Notes: generated by a model from the letters alone, not told the origin. A DNA stretch of 64,000 bases from JBJHDF01 sp050486405 (GCA_050486405.1 JBJHDF010000004.1:62001-126000), one strand, 5' to 3'; shown: positions 42,396 to 51,506, counted from the stretch's first letter. Numbers and translations: made by a program.

Positions 42396-45342
42396 GCTGT
42401 ACCACATCATCGCCCTGGTGGTGGCCTACCTGCTGCTGATCTTCGGCATTGCCTGGATTACCGAGCGGGGCTGGATTCCCGAGGCGGTCACCCGGCACCC
42501 GCTGGTCTACGTGCTGTCGCTGGGCATTTTTGCCAGTGCCTGGGCCTTCTACGGCGTGGTGGATCTGGCCTACCAATTCGGCTACGGCGCCCTGGCTTAC
42601 TACCTGGGCACCGGCGCCCTCTTCCTGTTCGCCCCCCTGGCCCTGGCCCCCATGGCGGAACTGGCCCGCCGCCACCAGGTACACTCCCTGGCCGACCTGT
42701 TGGTGTTCCGCTACCACAGCCACGCCGTGGGCGCCTTGACCACCGCCTGCATGCTGCTGGGCATACTGCCGCTGATGGCCCTGCAGATTCAGGCCATGGC
42801 CGACACTCTGTACATCCTCAGCCGCAGCGCCGATCCGACCCAGCCCTTTACCGGCACTGGCGCCACCTTCAAGGATCTGATGGCACTGGGCTACTGCGCG
42901 TTGCTGGCGCTGTTTACCGCCCAGTTCGGCGCCAACCGGGAGCAGTACCGGGGGCTGATCACCGCCATGGCGTTCGAGTCCCTGCTCAAGGTCTGCGCCC
43001 TGTGCGCCATCGGTCTGCTGGCGCTGTTCGGCGTTTTCGGCGGCCTGGGCGGCCTGGACCACTGGCTGGCGGAACACCCGGAAAACCTGGCTCTGCTGCG
43101 CTCACCCGTGCGGGACGGCGCCGGTCACGCGCTGTTGCTGGTGTTCGTGGCCACCGCCATCACCATGCCCCAGATTTTCCAGTTGGGCGTCACCGAGAAC
43201 CCGCTGGCACGGCATACGCGCACGGTCACCTGGGCCTTCCCGCTGTTTCTGCTGCTGATGGCGCTGCCGCTGTTTCCCATTCTCTGGGCCGGGCTGAAGC
43301 TGTCGGTGCCCTTGCCACCCCAGTACTACACCCTGGGCGTGCCCATTCTGTTTGGCTCGCCCTCGCTGACGCTGCTGGCTTTCCTGGGCGGCCTGTCGGC
43401 GGCAACCGGCGCCCTGGTGGTCATCACCCTGGCGCTGACCACCATGCTGATGAACCACTGGCTGCTGCCCATCTTCGGCCTGCGCAGCAGCCAGAACATC
43501 TACCGGCAACTGCTCTGGCTGCGCCGGGTGCTGATCGGCGGCATATTTCTGGCCGGTTACCTCTTCTACTGGTGGCTGGACAATCGCTACAGCCTCACCG
43601 ATCTGGCCTTCACCGCCTTTATCGCCACCTTGCAGTTCCTGCCCTGTGTGTTTGCCGTGGTCTTCTGGTCCCGGGGCAACCGCCAGGGCATGATCGCGGG
43701 CCTGACCGCCGGCATTTTGGTCTGGGCACTGGGCCTGCTGCTGCCGGTACTGTTCGGCTTCAACAGCCTGCCCCTGCCCTTGACCGATACCAGTATCGCT
43801 GTGGGGCCGGCTCGCTGGAACGACGTGGCGCTGCTCTCCGTCGGCGCCAACACTCTGATTTTCGTTGCTGTGTCCCTGCTCACCCGGCAAACCCCCGAGG
43901 AACATTACAGCGCCGACCTGTGTTCCGACGACGAGTTGAGCCACCCCGTGCGCCAGGCCCTGGATGTGCACAGCGCCGCCGAGTTCAAAACCCGACTGGC
44001 CAAACCCCTGGGCAAGGTAACCGCGCGGCGGGAAGTGGATATCGCGCTGGAGGAGTTGAACCTGCGGCCGGACGAGCGGCGCCCCTATGCCCTGCGCCGG
44101 CTGCGCGATCGCATAGAGACCAACCTGTCGGGCTTGATGGGCGTACACGTAGCCAGCGAAATCGTCAGCAAGCACCTGCCCTACAAACTCGAATCCCGGG
44201 ACACGGTGGACATTACCCTGATCGAAACCCGACTCAACGAATACCGGGATCACCTGACAGGCCTGGCGGCGGAACTGAACAACCTGCGCCTGTACCACCG
44301 CAAGACCCTGCAGGATCTGCCCATGGCAGTCTGCTCCCTGGGACGCGACGGCGAGATTCTGATGTGGAATAGGGCCATGGCCGAACTGACGCACATTCCC
44401 TCAGAGGAGGTCACCGGCTCCCGTCTGGAGGACCTGGCGGAGCCCTGGCGGGATCTGCTCACCGATTTCAGCCAGAGCCAGCAGCCTCACTACTACCGAC
44501 GGCCGCTGGAACTGGACGGCCGACCGCACTGGTTCAGCCTGCACAAGGCCAGTATCGAAGGCCCCATCACCGCCGGCGCCTACGACCAGGTGGTGCTGGT
44601 GGAAGACATGACCGGCACGCAACTGCTGGAGCAGGAGCTGATTCACAGTGAGCGCCTGGCTTCGGTGGGCCGGCTGGCCGCCGGGGTGGCCCACGAGATC
44701 GGCAACCCCATCACCGGCATCGCCTGCCTGGCGCAGAACCTGCGTTACGAGTCCGACCCGGCGGAGATTGGCGAAACCGCCGATCAGATTCTCAGCCAGA
44801 CCGACCGGGTGACCCGTATCGTCCAATCCCTGGTCAGTTTTTCCCACAGTGGCCAGCAAAAGAAGGTGGAGTTCGAAGCGGTAAACCTGCGCGATTGCGC
44901 CGATGAAGCCATAGCTCTACTGTCGCTGCAAAAAGACAAGAATCCGGTCGCCTTTGCCAACCGTATCGCCAGCAACGCCATTGTCGCCGGAGACCCCCAG
45001 CAACTGATTCAGGTGCTGGTGAACCTGCTGTCCAACGCCCGGGATGCCAGCCCCATCAATGGCCTGGTGTCCATGGACAGCGAAGAGGATGAAAATACCA
45101 TCAGCATCACCGTCACCGATGAGGGCGAGGGCATAGCGCCGGAGCACATGGAGCAGATACTCGAGCCTTTCTTCACCACCAAGGATCCGGGAGAGGGGAC
45201 GGGCCTGGGCCTGTCAACGGTCTACAGCATCGTCGAGGACCACGGCGGTCAGTTGGAGGTGGTCAGCCCGGTGGACAAGACCCGCCAGCGTGGCGCACAA
45301 TTTACAATCAGACTCCCCCGGCATATGGACTCCCTGCGCTAG
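42385..45342 (+). CDS. cbrA: Sensor histidine kinase CbrA with transporter-like sensor domain
   Basis: A 985-residue membrane kinase. The N-terminal half (about 1-500) is a sodium:solute symporter-like domain with some 13 helices; a linker (STAC-type region) and a PAS domain (about 635-750, VCSLGRDGEILMWNRAMAEL) follow. The HisKA phosphoacceptor is His770 in GVAHEIGNPITG, and the HATPase has the N box (LVNLLSNARDAS), DEGEGI and GTGLGLS. With CbrB it senses carbon/nitrogen status in pseudomonads and raises CrcZ RNA to relieve catabolite repression. Length, domains and neighbours match Pseudomonas CbrA. Confidence 0.95.
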   Translation: MGFELYHIIALVVAYLLLIFGIAWITERGWIPEAVTRHPLVYVLSLGIFASAWAFYGVVDLAYQFGYGALAYYLGTGALFLFAPLALAPMAELARRHQVHSLADLLVFRYHSHAVGALTTACMLLGILPLMALQIQAMADTLYILSRSADPTQPFTGTGATFKDLMALGYCALLALFTAQFGANREQYRGLITAMAFESLLKVCALCAIGLLALFGVFGGLGGLDHWLAEHPENLALLRSPVRDGAGHALLLVFVATAITMPQIFQLGVTENPLARHTRTVTWAFPLFLLLMALPLFPILWAGLKLSVPLPPQYYTLGVPILFGSPSLTLLAFLGGLSAATGALVVITLALTTMLMNHWLLPIFGLRSSQNIYRQLLWLRRVLIGGIFLAGYLFYWWLDNRYSLTDLAFTAFIATLQFLPCVFAVVFWSRGNRQGMIAGLTAGILVWALGLLLPVLFGFNSLPLPLTDTSIAVGPARWNDVALLSVGANTLIFVAVSLLTRQTPEEHYSADLCSDDELSHPVRQALDVHSAAEFKTRLAKPLGKVTARREVDIALEELNLRPDERRPYALRRLRDRIETNLSGLMGVHVASEIVSKHLPYKLESRDTVDITLIETRLNEYRDHLTGLAAELNNLRLYHRKTLQDLPMAVCSLGRDGEILMWNRAMAELTHIPSEEVTGSRLEDLAEPWRDLLTDFSQSQQPHYYRRPLELDGRPHWFSLHKASIEGPITAGAYDQVVLVEDMTGTQLLEQELIHSERLASVGRLAAGVAHEIGNPITGIACLAQNLRYESDPAEIGETADQILSQTDRVTRIVQSLVSFSHSGQQKKVEFEAVNLRDCADEAIALLSLQKDKNPVAFANRIASNAIVAGDPQQLIQVLVNLLSNARDASPINGLVSMDSEEDENTISITVTDEGEGIAPEHMEQILEPFFTTKDPGEGTGLGLSTVYSIVEDHGGQLEVVSPVDKTRQRGAQFTIRLPRHMDSLR

Positions 45343-45361
45343 GCAATGAAGTGAGCGTTCT

Positions 45362-46744
45362 ATGAATAGAATTCTGATCGTCGAAGATGAAAGCATTATC
45401 CGCACCGCTCTGCGCAAGCTGCTGGAGCGGAACAAATACCAGGTGGACGAAGCCCCCTCGGTACAGGAGGCCACCGGCAAATTCCAGCTTTCGAACTACG
45501 ACCTGATCATCAGTGACCTGCGCCTACCTGGCGCCCCTGGCACCGACCTGATCAAACTGGCGGGCAATACCCCGGTACTGATCATGACCAGCTACGCCAG
45601 CCTGCGCTCGGCGGTGGACTCCATGCGCATGGGCGCCGTGGACTATATCGCCAAGCCGTTTGACCACGACGAGATGGTCACCGCCGTCAAGCGGGTGATC
45701 GGCAAGGCGCAAAAAAGCGCCCAGGGCAAGAGCAGCGGCGACAGCCAGGCCGTACGCGGCATGATCGGTGAAAGCCAAGTGATGAAAGAGTTGTACAATC
45801 GCATTCACCGGGTAGCGCCCACCGACGCCACGGTGCTGATCCACGGCGAAACCGGCACCGGCAAGGAACTGGTGGCCAAAGCCCTGCACGACGAGAGCAA
45901 AAGGGCCAGCCAGTTGATGATTTCCGTCAACTGCGCCGCCATCCCCGAAACCCTGATCGAATCCGAGCTGTTTGGCCACGAAAAGGGCGCCTTTACCGGT
46001 GCCGCCAGCACCCGGGAGGGCCTGGTGGCCGCCGCTGACGGTGGTACCCTGTTTCTGGACGAGATCGGCGAGTTGCCCCTGGAGGCCCAGGCGCGGCTGC
46101 TGCGTGTGCTGCAGGAGGGCGAGGTGCGTCCCATCGGTTCGGTGGAGTCGCGCAAGGTGGATGTGCGCCTGGTGGCCGCCACCCACCGGGACCTGCGCCG
46201 GCTGGCCCGGGAGGGCAAGTTCCGCGAAGATCTCTACTTTCGCATCAACGTCATGCAGCTGGAACTGCCGCCCCTGCGGGACCGGGGCCGGGATATCATC
46301 GTGCTGGCGGAATCGCTGCTGGAGCGCTACTGCCAGCAATTCGGCAAATCACCTCTGAAACTGTCTCCAGAAGCCATACAATCCATCACCACCTACACCT
46401 GGCCGGGCAATGTGCGGGAGTTGGAAAACGCCATACAGCGAGCGGTGATACTCTGCGAAGACCACCAGGAAATCAACCACGCCCTGCTGGACATAGACCT
46501 GGATCTCGTAGCCGTGGCGGACACCCAGAACCCGGAAGCGACTCTCAGGAAAACCAGCAATCAGCACATGGACCCGAGCGAGGACCTGTCACTGGAGGAC
46601 TACTTTCAGCGCTTTGTGCTTGAACACCAGGACACCATGAGTGAGACAGAATTGGCGCGCAAACTGGGGGTGAGCCGCAAGTGCCTGTGGGAGCGGCGCC
46701 AGCGCCTGGGTATCCCGCGCAACAAATCCATCGCCGCCAAATAA
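45362..46744 (+). CDS. cbrB: Sigma-54-dependent response regulator CbrB
   Basis: A 460-residue NtrC-family activator. Receiver domain (1-120) with phosphoacceptor Asp52 (ISDLRLPG) and Lys of AKPFDHD; AAA+ domain with Walker A GETGTGKE (from residue 162), the GAFTGA loop that contacts sigma-54, and Walker B LFLDEIGE; C-terminal Fis-type helix-turn-helix (ETELARKLGVSRKCLWERRQ). It lies 19 bp after cbrA. Immediately downstream are TGTTAC/GTAACA dyads and a sigma-54 promoter for a CrcZ-like RNA, its expected main target. Confidence 0.96.
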   Translation: MNRILIVEDESIIRTALRKLLERNKYQVDEAPSVQEATGKFQLSNYDLIISDLRLPGAPGTDLIKLAGNTPVLIMTSYASLRSAVDSMRMGAVDYIAKPFDHDEMVTAVKRVIGKAQKSAQGKSSGDSQAVRGMIGESQVMKELYNRIHRVAPTDATVLIHGETGTGKELVAKALHDESKRASQLMISVNCAAIPETLIESELFGHEKGAFTGAASTREGLVAAADGGTLFLDEIGELPLEAQARLLRVLQEGEVRPIGSVESRKVDVRLVAATHRDLRRLAREGKFREDLYFRINVMQLELPPLRDRGRDIIVLAESLLERYCQQFGKSPLKLSPEAIQSITTYTWPGNVRELENAIQRAVILCEDHQEINHALLDIDLDLVAVADTQNPEATLRKTSNQHMDPSEDLSLEDYFQRFVLEHQDTMSETELARKLGVSRKCLWERRQRLGIPRNKSIAAK

Positions 46745-46763
46745 CCTCGCCAGTACTTTTTCC

Positions 46764-46861
46764 GTTACCCAGCAACACACTTGACCATAACTACGGGTTA
46801 CGGAATTGCCATGTGTTACCGTTCGCAGCGGTCGTAACAATCTAGGGTTAAACCTGTAACC
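46764..46861 (+). promoter_or_regulatory. candidate CbrB upstream activating sequences
   Basis: TGTTAC (46814-46819) and GTAACA (46834-46839) form a perfect inverted pair with 14 bp between. Further half-sites are GTTAC at 46764-46768 and 46797-46801 and GTAAC at 46856-46860. The array lies 75-170 bp upstream of a sigma-54 promoter, the distance expected for enhancer binding. Similar TGTTAC/GTAACA elements are the CbrB sites of the Pseudomonas crcZ promoters. Confidence 0.75.
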
Positions 46862-46935
46862 TATCGAAATAACCAAATGGAATAAAGAGCGGCAAAAAAA
46901 CACTAACCTATTGAAAATAAAAGAAAAAGTTCTAT

Positions 46936-46951
46936 TGGCACGAGAAGTGCT
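46936..46951 (+). promoter_or_regulatory. sigma-54 promoter of the CrcZ-like RNA
   Basis: TGGCACGAGAAGTGCT carries the -24 GG and -12 GC elements at the required spacing (TGGCAC-N5-xTGCT; consensus TGGCAC-N5-TTGCA/T). Predicted transcription start at about 46961. Confidence 0.85.
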
Positions 46952-46960
46952 CTCTCCAGC

Positions 46961-47240
46961 GGCAATAACAACAACAAACAATAAAACCAATAGAGCTAAA
47001 TAATAAAAAAACCAAATAATAAAAATACGTTTGTTCAAATAACAACAAACAATAAAAAGCAAGATTTGCTAGAACATAACAACAATAACAATACACAATA
47101 AAGCGGAAAGACTGACTAGGCACTGGAGAAGGACGGCACGCTCAACATTTGGCAATGGGCATGGACGCGCCCACTTGTTGCCGCCTAACAGCGAAGAATC
47201 CATCTCCTGCGGGAAAGCCTCGGCTTTCCCGTTTTGCTTT
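46961..47240 (+). ncRNA. crcZ: CrcZ-like Hfq/Crc-sequestering small RNA
   Basis: A transcript of about 280 nt is predicted from the sigma-54 start to the terminator at 47210-47240. It contains five clusters of the CA motif AAnAAnAA: 46964-46984, 46999-47006, 47015-47022, 47038-47055 and 47078-47091 (for instance AACAACAA, AATAACAA, AACAATAA). No plausible protein is encoded. In Pseudomonas the CbrAB-activated CrcZ RNA sits at this same position after cbrB and titrates Hfq/Crc from target mRNAs. Pseudomonas CrcZ is longer (about 400 nt). Identity is inferred from position, promoter and motifs; the crc gene is outside this window. Confidence 0.82.
47210..47240 (+). terminator. terminator of the CrcZ-like RNA
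   Basis: CGGGAAAGC (47210-47218) pairs perfectly with GCTTTCCCG (47223-47231), loop CTCG, followed by TTTTGCTTT. Confidence 0.9.
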
Positions 47241-47310
47241 CCGGCCCCCCTGTCTCTCAGTACGACTCTGTACTGTCCTGCAAGTTCCACCTACAGCGGC
47301 GGCAGACACA

Positions 47311-47340
47311 AAAAACCCCGGGCAGCACTGCCCGGGGCTT
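47311..47340 (-). terminator. terminator of the GH16-cytochrome gene
   Basis: Read on the minus strand, AAGCCCCGGGCAGTGCTGCC folds with CCCGGGG-type arms (CCCCGGGCAG/CTGCCCGGGG) and ends in TTTTTTGTG. It lies 30 bp after the stop codon and faces the small-RNA transcript. Confidence 0.88.
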
Positions 47341-47369
47341 GGTGTGGGGGTCGCCAGAACCCCGTTGAC

Positions 47370-50300
47370 CTACAGGGATCTCAGGAAGCTGAGCAGATCC
47401 TCTTTCTGTCCAGCGGAGAGCGCCTGGTAGGCGTTTTTGGAGTTTTCCCCCTCACCGCCGTGCCAGAGAATGGCCTCTTCGATGGTCCTGGCCCTGCCGT
47501 CGTGCAGATAGCCATGTTCCGGAATACACTCCCTTGTGCCCGGTGCACCCGTGGTCTGGCCACCCACAGTGCAGGCGGAGTGCCCCAGGCCCCACAGGGG
47601 CGCGGTGCGCCACTCGGACCCCGAGGCCTGGCCTTCACCCAGGTTGTCAGCCAGTCCCGGCCCCATGTCGTGCAACAGCAGGTCCGTGTAGGGGTGAATG
47701 GTCTGGTTGCGCAGCTCCGCCAGCGGGTGATGCGGGCTGGTTTGGAAGGTCGGGGTGTGGCAATCGGCACAACCGATTTGGCTGAACAGCGCCTGGCCAT
47801 TCTGTACGCCCGGATCGTGGTAATCCCTTTGCGGCGGCACACCCAGCAGCGCGATGTATTTCACCAGATTGTCCAGGTGCTCCTCGTCCAGCTGCGAACC
47901 ACTGGGGCCGCAATCGGTTTGATTGGCGCCACAATCCGGGTCGGGGAAGACCGAGTTCATCACCCCCATATCGGAGTTCAGCGCGCCGGCCACCTGGTGC
48001 CTCAGGGTCGCTTTGCCGGCCTTGTAGCCAAAGCGGCCCAGGCGGGTTTCGCCGGTTTCGGGATCAACCACGCGGTTGGCGCGCCCCGAAATACCGTTGC
48101 CGCTGCTGTCGTTCGGGTCTTCCAGCGCCAGAATCGCTGACTCGGGAATTGCCTCCAGCAGGCCCATGCCCACCAGTTGCGGCGCTATACGCGCGGAGAA
48201 ACGCTCCGGCGTTACACCGCTGAACTGGTAGTTGGGCGAGCGCAGGCCGCCGGGCTCGTCGGTCCAGGATGCGATGGACACCTCACCTTCGCTGGCCGCG
48301 CCACTGTTGGCCTGGGGCTGCAATACGCTGCCCAGGTCCGGGTGGGGGTTGCCACTGGCATCCGCCACTTTGAATACCCACTTGTTCAGCGGCTGACCGA
48401 GCGCTTCGGGTACCGCGCGGCCATTGCGCACATGGCAGCCGGTGCAGCTGTCGTTGATAAACCGGGGGCCGGCCTTGCCCACCATCTCCGTAAAGATTGG
48501 GTTGTCAAACGGGAATTCATCGTGCACGCCGTCCACAAAGGAGGTGTGCAGCACCCGGCGGCCCTTCACAAACGCCTGACCATTGTCGTACGACAGGTTG
48601 GTGGCCATTTGCATAAAGCGGTTGTGCGGCTCGTTGGACGTATCCGCATGGATAGTCGTATCACCACCCAGCCAGGCGCTTTCGGGGATTTTGTACGAGT
48701 CCTTGATGCCGCCGGCCGGCGTGGCGCCGCCAACATTCCAGGGTACCAGGCCTTCGCCCACAATGTACAAGTAGGTGGTGCCATAATAGGGCGCACGGCC
48801 GTTGGGCACGCTCGGATCCAGGAACTGGCTCAGTTCGAACTCCAGCAGATCACCCACCTGGATAGCGCGACCTTCGCGGCAGTTGTGGCTGCGCTCCTTG
48901 TAGTAGTTCAGGTCATCGATCACCTCCATGGTGCCATTGTCGCAGTACTCGGCCACGGTGTTGACGCCGGTATAGAACCAACGGTTCTCGGCCTCCATGT
49001 CGTTGAGCTTCCACTGGGTTTTGACGTTCATGCGCACCGTGTTGCCACCCTTGGCCACCGTGTCGACGATTTCAATGGACGCGGTGCGATGCTCCCAGTA
49101 GAAAGTCAGCCAGTGATCGTAGATCTGGAATTGATCTTCCTTGGCGTGGCGGTCGCGAGCGCGATCCGAAATGCGGGTGATCAAGGCATCTTCCGTCTCG
49201 AATCTAACGTCGGGCTCCAGCGGGGTATTGCTATCGAACAACGGAACTATGTCGCCAAAATCGCCATTACCTCCTCCATTGCCGTTACCATTGCCAGCGC
49301 CATTACCATTGCCACTTCCATTGCCACTTCCATTGCCACTTCCATTGCCAGCACCATTACCATTTCCGTTGCCATTGCCATTGCCATTGCCATTACCTGG
49401 TTCATCCGGGCTGAGGTTGATCCAGTTCAGATTAAAGCCACCGGCATTGATATCCACCCGCAACGTATAGGTACCCTGGGACGATACTGTTACCTGGCCG
49501 ACGGGTTGAGTCTGCCAGCTCTGCCAGCCGCCTGTGTCACCAACACTGTTGCCACCTACGACGTTGCCGCCAAGCGAGACTGTGTAGTCACCGCCGCCAA
49601 TGTCGGAGGCAACCCGGGCACTGACATCGTAAGTGCCCGCAGCCAAGGTCACACTGTACTCCAGCCACTCACCGGCCTCGGTCCATCCCACATTACACTC
49701 GCCACTCGCGTCGGAGGTATACTCAAGGTCCACATCGTCGTTGCGACAGGCGCCCCCGGTGTTTCCTGCCGTGGTATCGTGATAGTCAACATAGTCCTCT
49801 GCCTGCACGGTGACAGCTTCGGCCGGTGGGCCGCCGGCGCCCAGGTCGTAAACCCGAACATAATCTACGTACATACGCTGCGGGAAGGTGCTGCTGCCGT
49901 CCGGGCTGCCGGGCCAGGTTCCACCCACCGCGACATTTAACAGGAAGTAGAAGGGCTTGTCGTAAACCCAGTCGCCGTACTGCTCGACCTGCGCTCTGGT
50001 AACGCTGTAAAAATTGTGCTCATCGACATACCAGTTGATGCTGTTCTGGTCCCACTCCACAGCGTACACACGGTATCTGGCATCGGCCGGCTCACCCAGA
50101 TCATGGCTGCCGGCGATGGGGGTTGCACCGGAATAACCGGGGCCGTGCAAGGCGCCGTGGGTTTCATTTGGACCCGAGCCGACATGCTCCATAATGTCCA
50201 GTTCGCCGTTGTAGGGCCAACCCACCTGATGAAAGTCATGGCCCATCATCCAAAAGGCCGGCCATATACCCTGAGTGGTCGGCAGCTTGATGCGTGCTTC

Positions 50301-51506
50301 CATTCGACCGTAGGTGAACTCCTGCTTACCCAGCGAGTTCATGCGCGCCGAGGTATGGCTACAGGTGCCGTACCAGCATTGGTAGTTGGCGGGATTTTCC
50401 TGGCGCGCTTCGAGCACCAGCACGTTGCTGTCAATCTCGGCGTCGTATTGAATATACACATTGTCCTGGCCGGTATAGTACTGCAGCTCATAGTTGCCGC
50501 CACCGCTGCCATCCACTTCAAAATTCCAGTTGTTGGTGTCGATGGTATCGAACTCATCACTCCAAACCAGCCCCGGCCCGGGTTCGTTGCCGTTGCCGTT
50601 GCCGTTGCCATTGCTGCCGGAAACACTGCCGTACACTTCGAACTCCCAGATGGAGTAGCCCCAGTGGTTGCCCGCGCTGCGGCTGATACCATACATGCGC
50701 ACATAGCGGTAACTGCCCGAAACGTTCAGGTTGTCCGTGCGATCACCGAAGGTGCCACCAGCGTAGTTCGCCAGAGTGGTCCAATTGATATTGTCGTTGG
50801 AACCGCGGATTTCGTAGGTGTCTGCATTCGCCGCCTCCCAGTGAACAGTGACGCTGGAGAGATGGTATTCCTGCCCCAAATCGACAGTGAAATATGAAGG
50901 GTCGGTTTGCGCCGCCGAAGCCCAGCGGGAGTTCATATTGTCATCGATGGCGTTACTGGCCGGCAGATCAGCCGTACTGGCTGTGGCGGTACCATGCAGC
51001 GCCACATTCTCGACAACCGGCTCCTGGCCGTATATTTCGAACTCCCAGATGGAGTACCCCCAGTGGTTACCCGCACTGCGGCTGATACCGTACATACGCA
51101 CATAGCGGTACACACCCGCAACATTGAGGCTGTCGGTGCGGTTGCCAAAAGTGCCCCCGGAATAGCTGGCCAAGGTGGTCCAATTGGTGTTGTCGTTGGA
51201 GCCACGAATTTCGTAGGTATCGGCGTTGGCCGCCTCCCAATAGATGGTCACGCTCTCCAGGTCATACGCCTGGCCCAGGTCCACCGTGATATGGGAGGGA
51301 TCTGTCTGGGCAGCTGAGGCCCAGCGGGTGTTGCCGTCACCGTCGATGGCGTTGCTGGCCGGAAGATCCGCCGTGCTGGCAGAGGCTGTGCCGTTGAGCG
51401 CCAGATTATTGATCTGCGCATGCGCTTGAGCCGTCAGGCTCATAAAGAGGAAAGCTAGAAGTGCGAAAAATACACCGCGAGCTCGGGTGAGTGGTGTCGA
51501 TTGCAT
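47370..51506 (-). CDS. Secreted modular GH16 beta-glucanase fused to a di-haem cytochrome c (DUF1111/DHOR) domain
   Basis: A 1378-residue exported protein. Signal peptide at 1-30 (MQSTPLTRARGVFFALLAF...AHA). Domains: two near-identical F5/8-type discoidin/CBM32 modules (about 31-162 and 168-292), a GN linker, a GH16 catalytic domain (about 312-553) with GELDIMEHVG holding nucleophile Glu435, Asp437 and acid/base Glu440, a CBM6-like module (about 563-697, VQAEDYVDYHD), a long GNGNGSGNG linker (697-748), and a C-terminal di-haem oxidoreductase domain (749-1378) with haem motifs CTGCH (1021-1025) and CADCH (1246-1250) plus PLWGLG and YLHDGRARTIEEAILWHGG, typical of DUF1111. GH16 enzymes of this motif cleave beta-1,3-glucans such as laminarin. 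The reason for the haem domain is unknown. It interrupts the otherwise conserved cbrB-crcZ-pcnB order. Confidence 0.92.
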   Translation of the reverse strand: MQSTPLTRARGVFFALLAFLFMSLTAQAHAQINNLALNGTASASTADLPASNAIDGDGNTRWASAAQTDPSHITVDLGQAYDLESVTIYWEAANADTYEIRGSNDNTNWTTLASYSGGTFGNRTDSLNVAGVYRYVRMYGISRSAGNHWGYSIWEFEIYGQEPVVENVALHGTATASTADLPASNAIDDNMNSRWASAAQTDPSYFTVDLGQEYHLSSVTVHWEAANADTYEIRGSNDNINWTTLANYAGGTFGDRTDNLNVSGSYRYVRMYGISRSAGNHWGYSIWEFEVYGSVSGSNGNGNGNGNEPGPGLVWSDEFDTIDTNNWNFEVDGSGGGNYELQYYTGQDNVYIQYDAEIDSNVLVLEARQENPANYQCWYGTCSHTSARMNSLGKQEFTYGRMEARIKLPTTQGIWPAFWMMGHDFHQVGWPYNGELDIMEHVGSGPNETHGALHGPGYSGATPIAGSHDLGEPADARYRVYAVEWDQNSINWYVDEHNFYSVTRAQVEQYGDWVYDKPFYFLLNVAVGGTWPGSPDGSSTFPQRMYVDYVRVYDLGAGGPPAEAVTVQAEDYVDYHDTTAGNTGGACRNDDVDLEYTSDASGECNVGWTEAGEWLEYSVTLAAGTYDVSARVASDIGGGDYTVSLGGNVVGGNSVGDTGGWQSWQTQPVGQVTVSSQGTYTLRVDINAGGFNLNWINLSPDEPGNGNGNGNGNGNGNGAGNGSGNGSGNGSGNGNGAGNGNGNGGGNGDFGDIVPLFDSNTPLEPDVRFETEDALITRISDRARDRHAKEDQFQIYDHWLTFYWEHRTASIEIVDTVAKGGNTVRMNVKTQWKLNDMEAENRWFYTGVNTVAEYCDNGTMEVIDDLNYYKERSHNCREGRAIQVGDLLEFELSQFLDPSVPNGRAPYYGTTYLYIVGEGLVPWNVGGATPAGGIKDSYKIPESAWLGGDTTIHADTSNEPHNRFMQMATNLSYDNGQAFVKGRRVLHTSFVDGVHDEFPFDNPIFTEMVGKAGPRFINDSCTGCHVRNGRAVPEALGQPLNKWVFKVADASGNPHPDLGSVLQPQANSGAASEGEVSIASWTDEPGGLRSPNYQFSGVTPERFSARIAPQLVGMGLLEAIPESAILALEDPNDSSGNGISGRANRVVDPETGETRLGRFGYKAGKATLRHQVAGALNSDMGVMNSVFPDPDCGANQTDCGPSGSQLDEEHLDNLVKYIALLGVPPQRDYHDPGVQNGQALFSQIGCADCHTPTFQTSPHHPLAELRNQTIHPYTDLLLHDMGPGLADNLGEGQASGSEWRTAPLWGLGHSACTVGGQTTGAPGTRECIPEHGYLHDGRARTIEEAILWHGGEGENSKNAYQALSAGQKEDLLSFLRSL
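49260..49412 (-). repeat. tandem coding repeat for the Gly-Asn linker
   Basis: About 50 codons of GN/GA/GS dipeptides (GNGNGNGNGSGNGSGNG type) built from 6-bp and 18-bp units such as GGCAATGGAAGT. It separates the CBM6-like and haem domains; a shorter GN tract follows the second discoidin module. Confidence 0.85.

Noticed and set aside
46932..47290. Small minus-strand frames rich in Leu, Phe and Tyr over the CrcZ-like region
   Set aside because: They arise from translating the A/C-rich RNA in reverse; no ribosome site or homology, and the RNA signals on the plus strand are coherent.
48177..49940. Open frame of 587 codons on the plus strand, opposite the GH16-cytochrome gene
   Set aside because: It mirrors the real gene, has Ala/Ile/Thr low complexity where the GN linker lies and no ribosome site.
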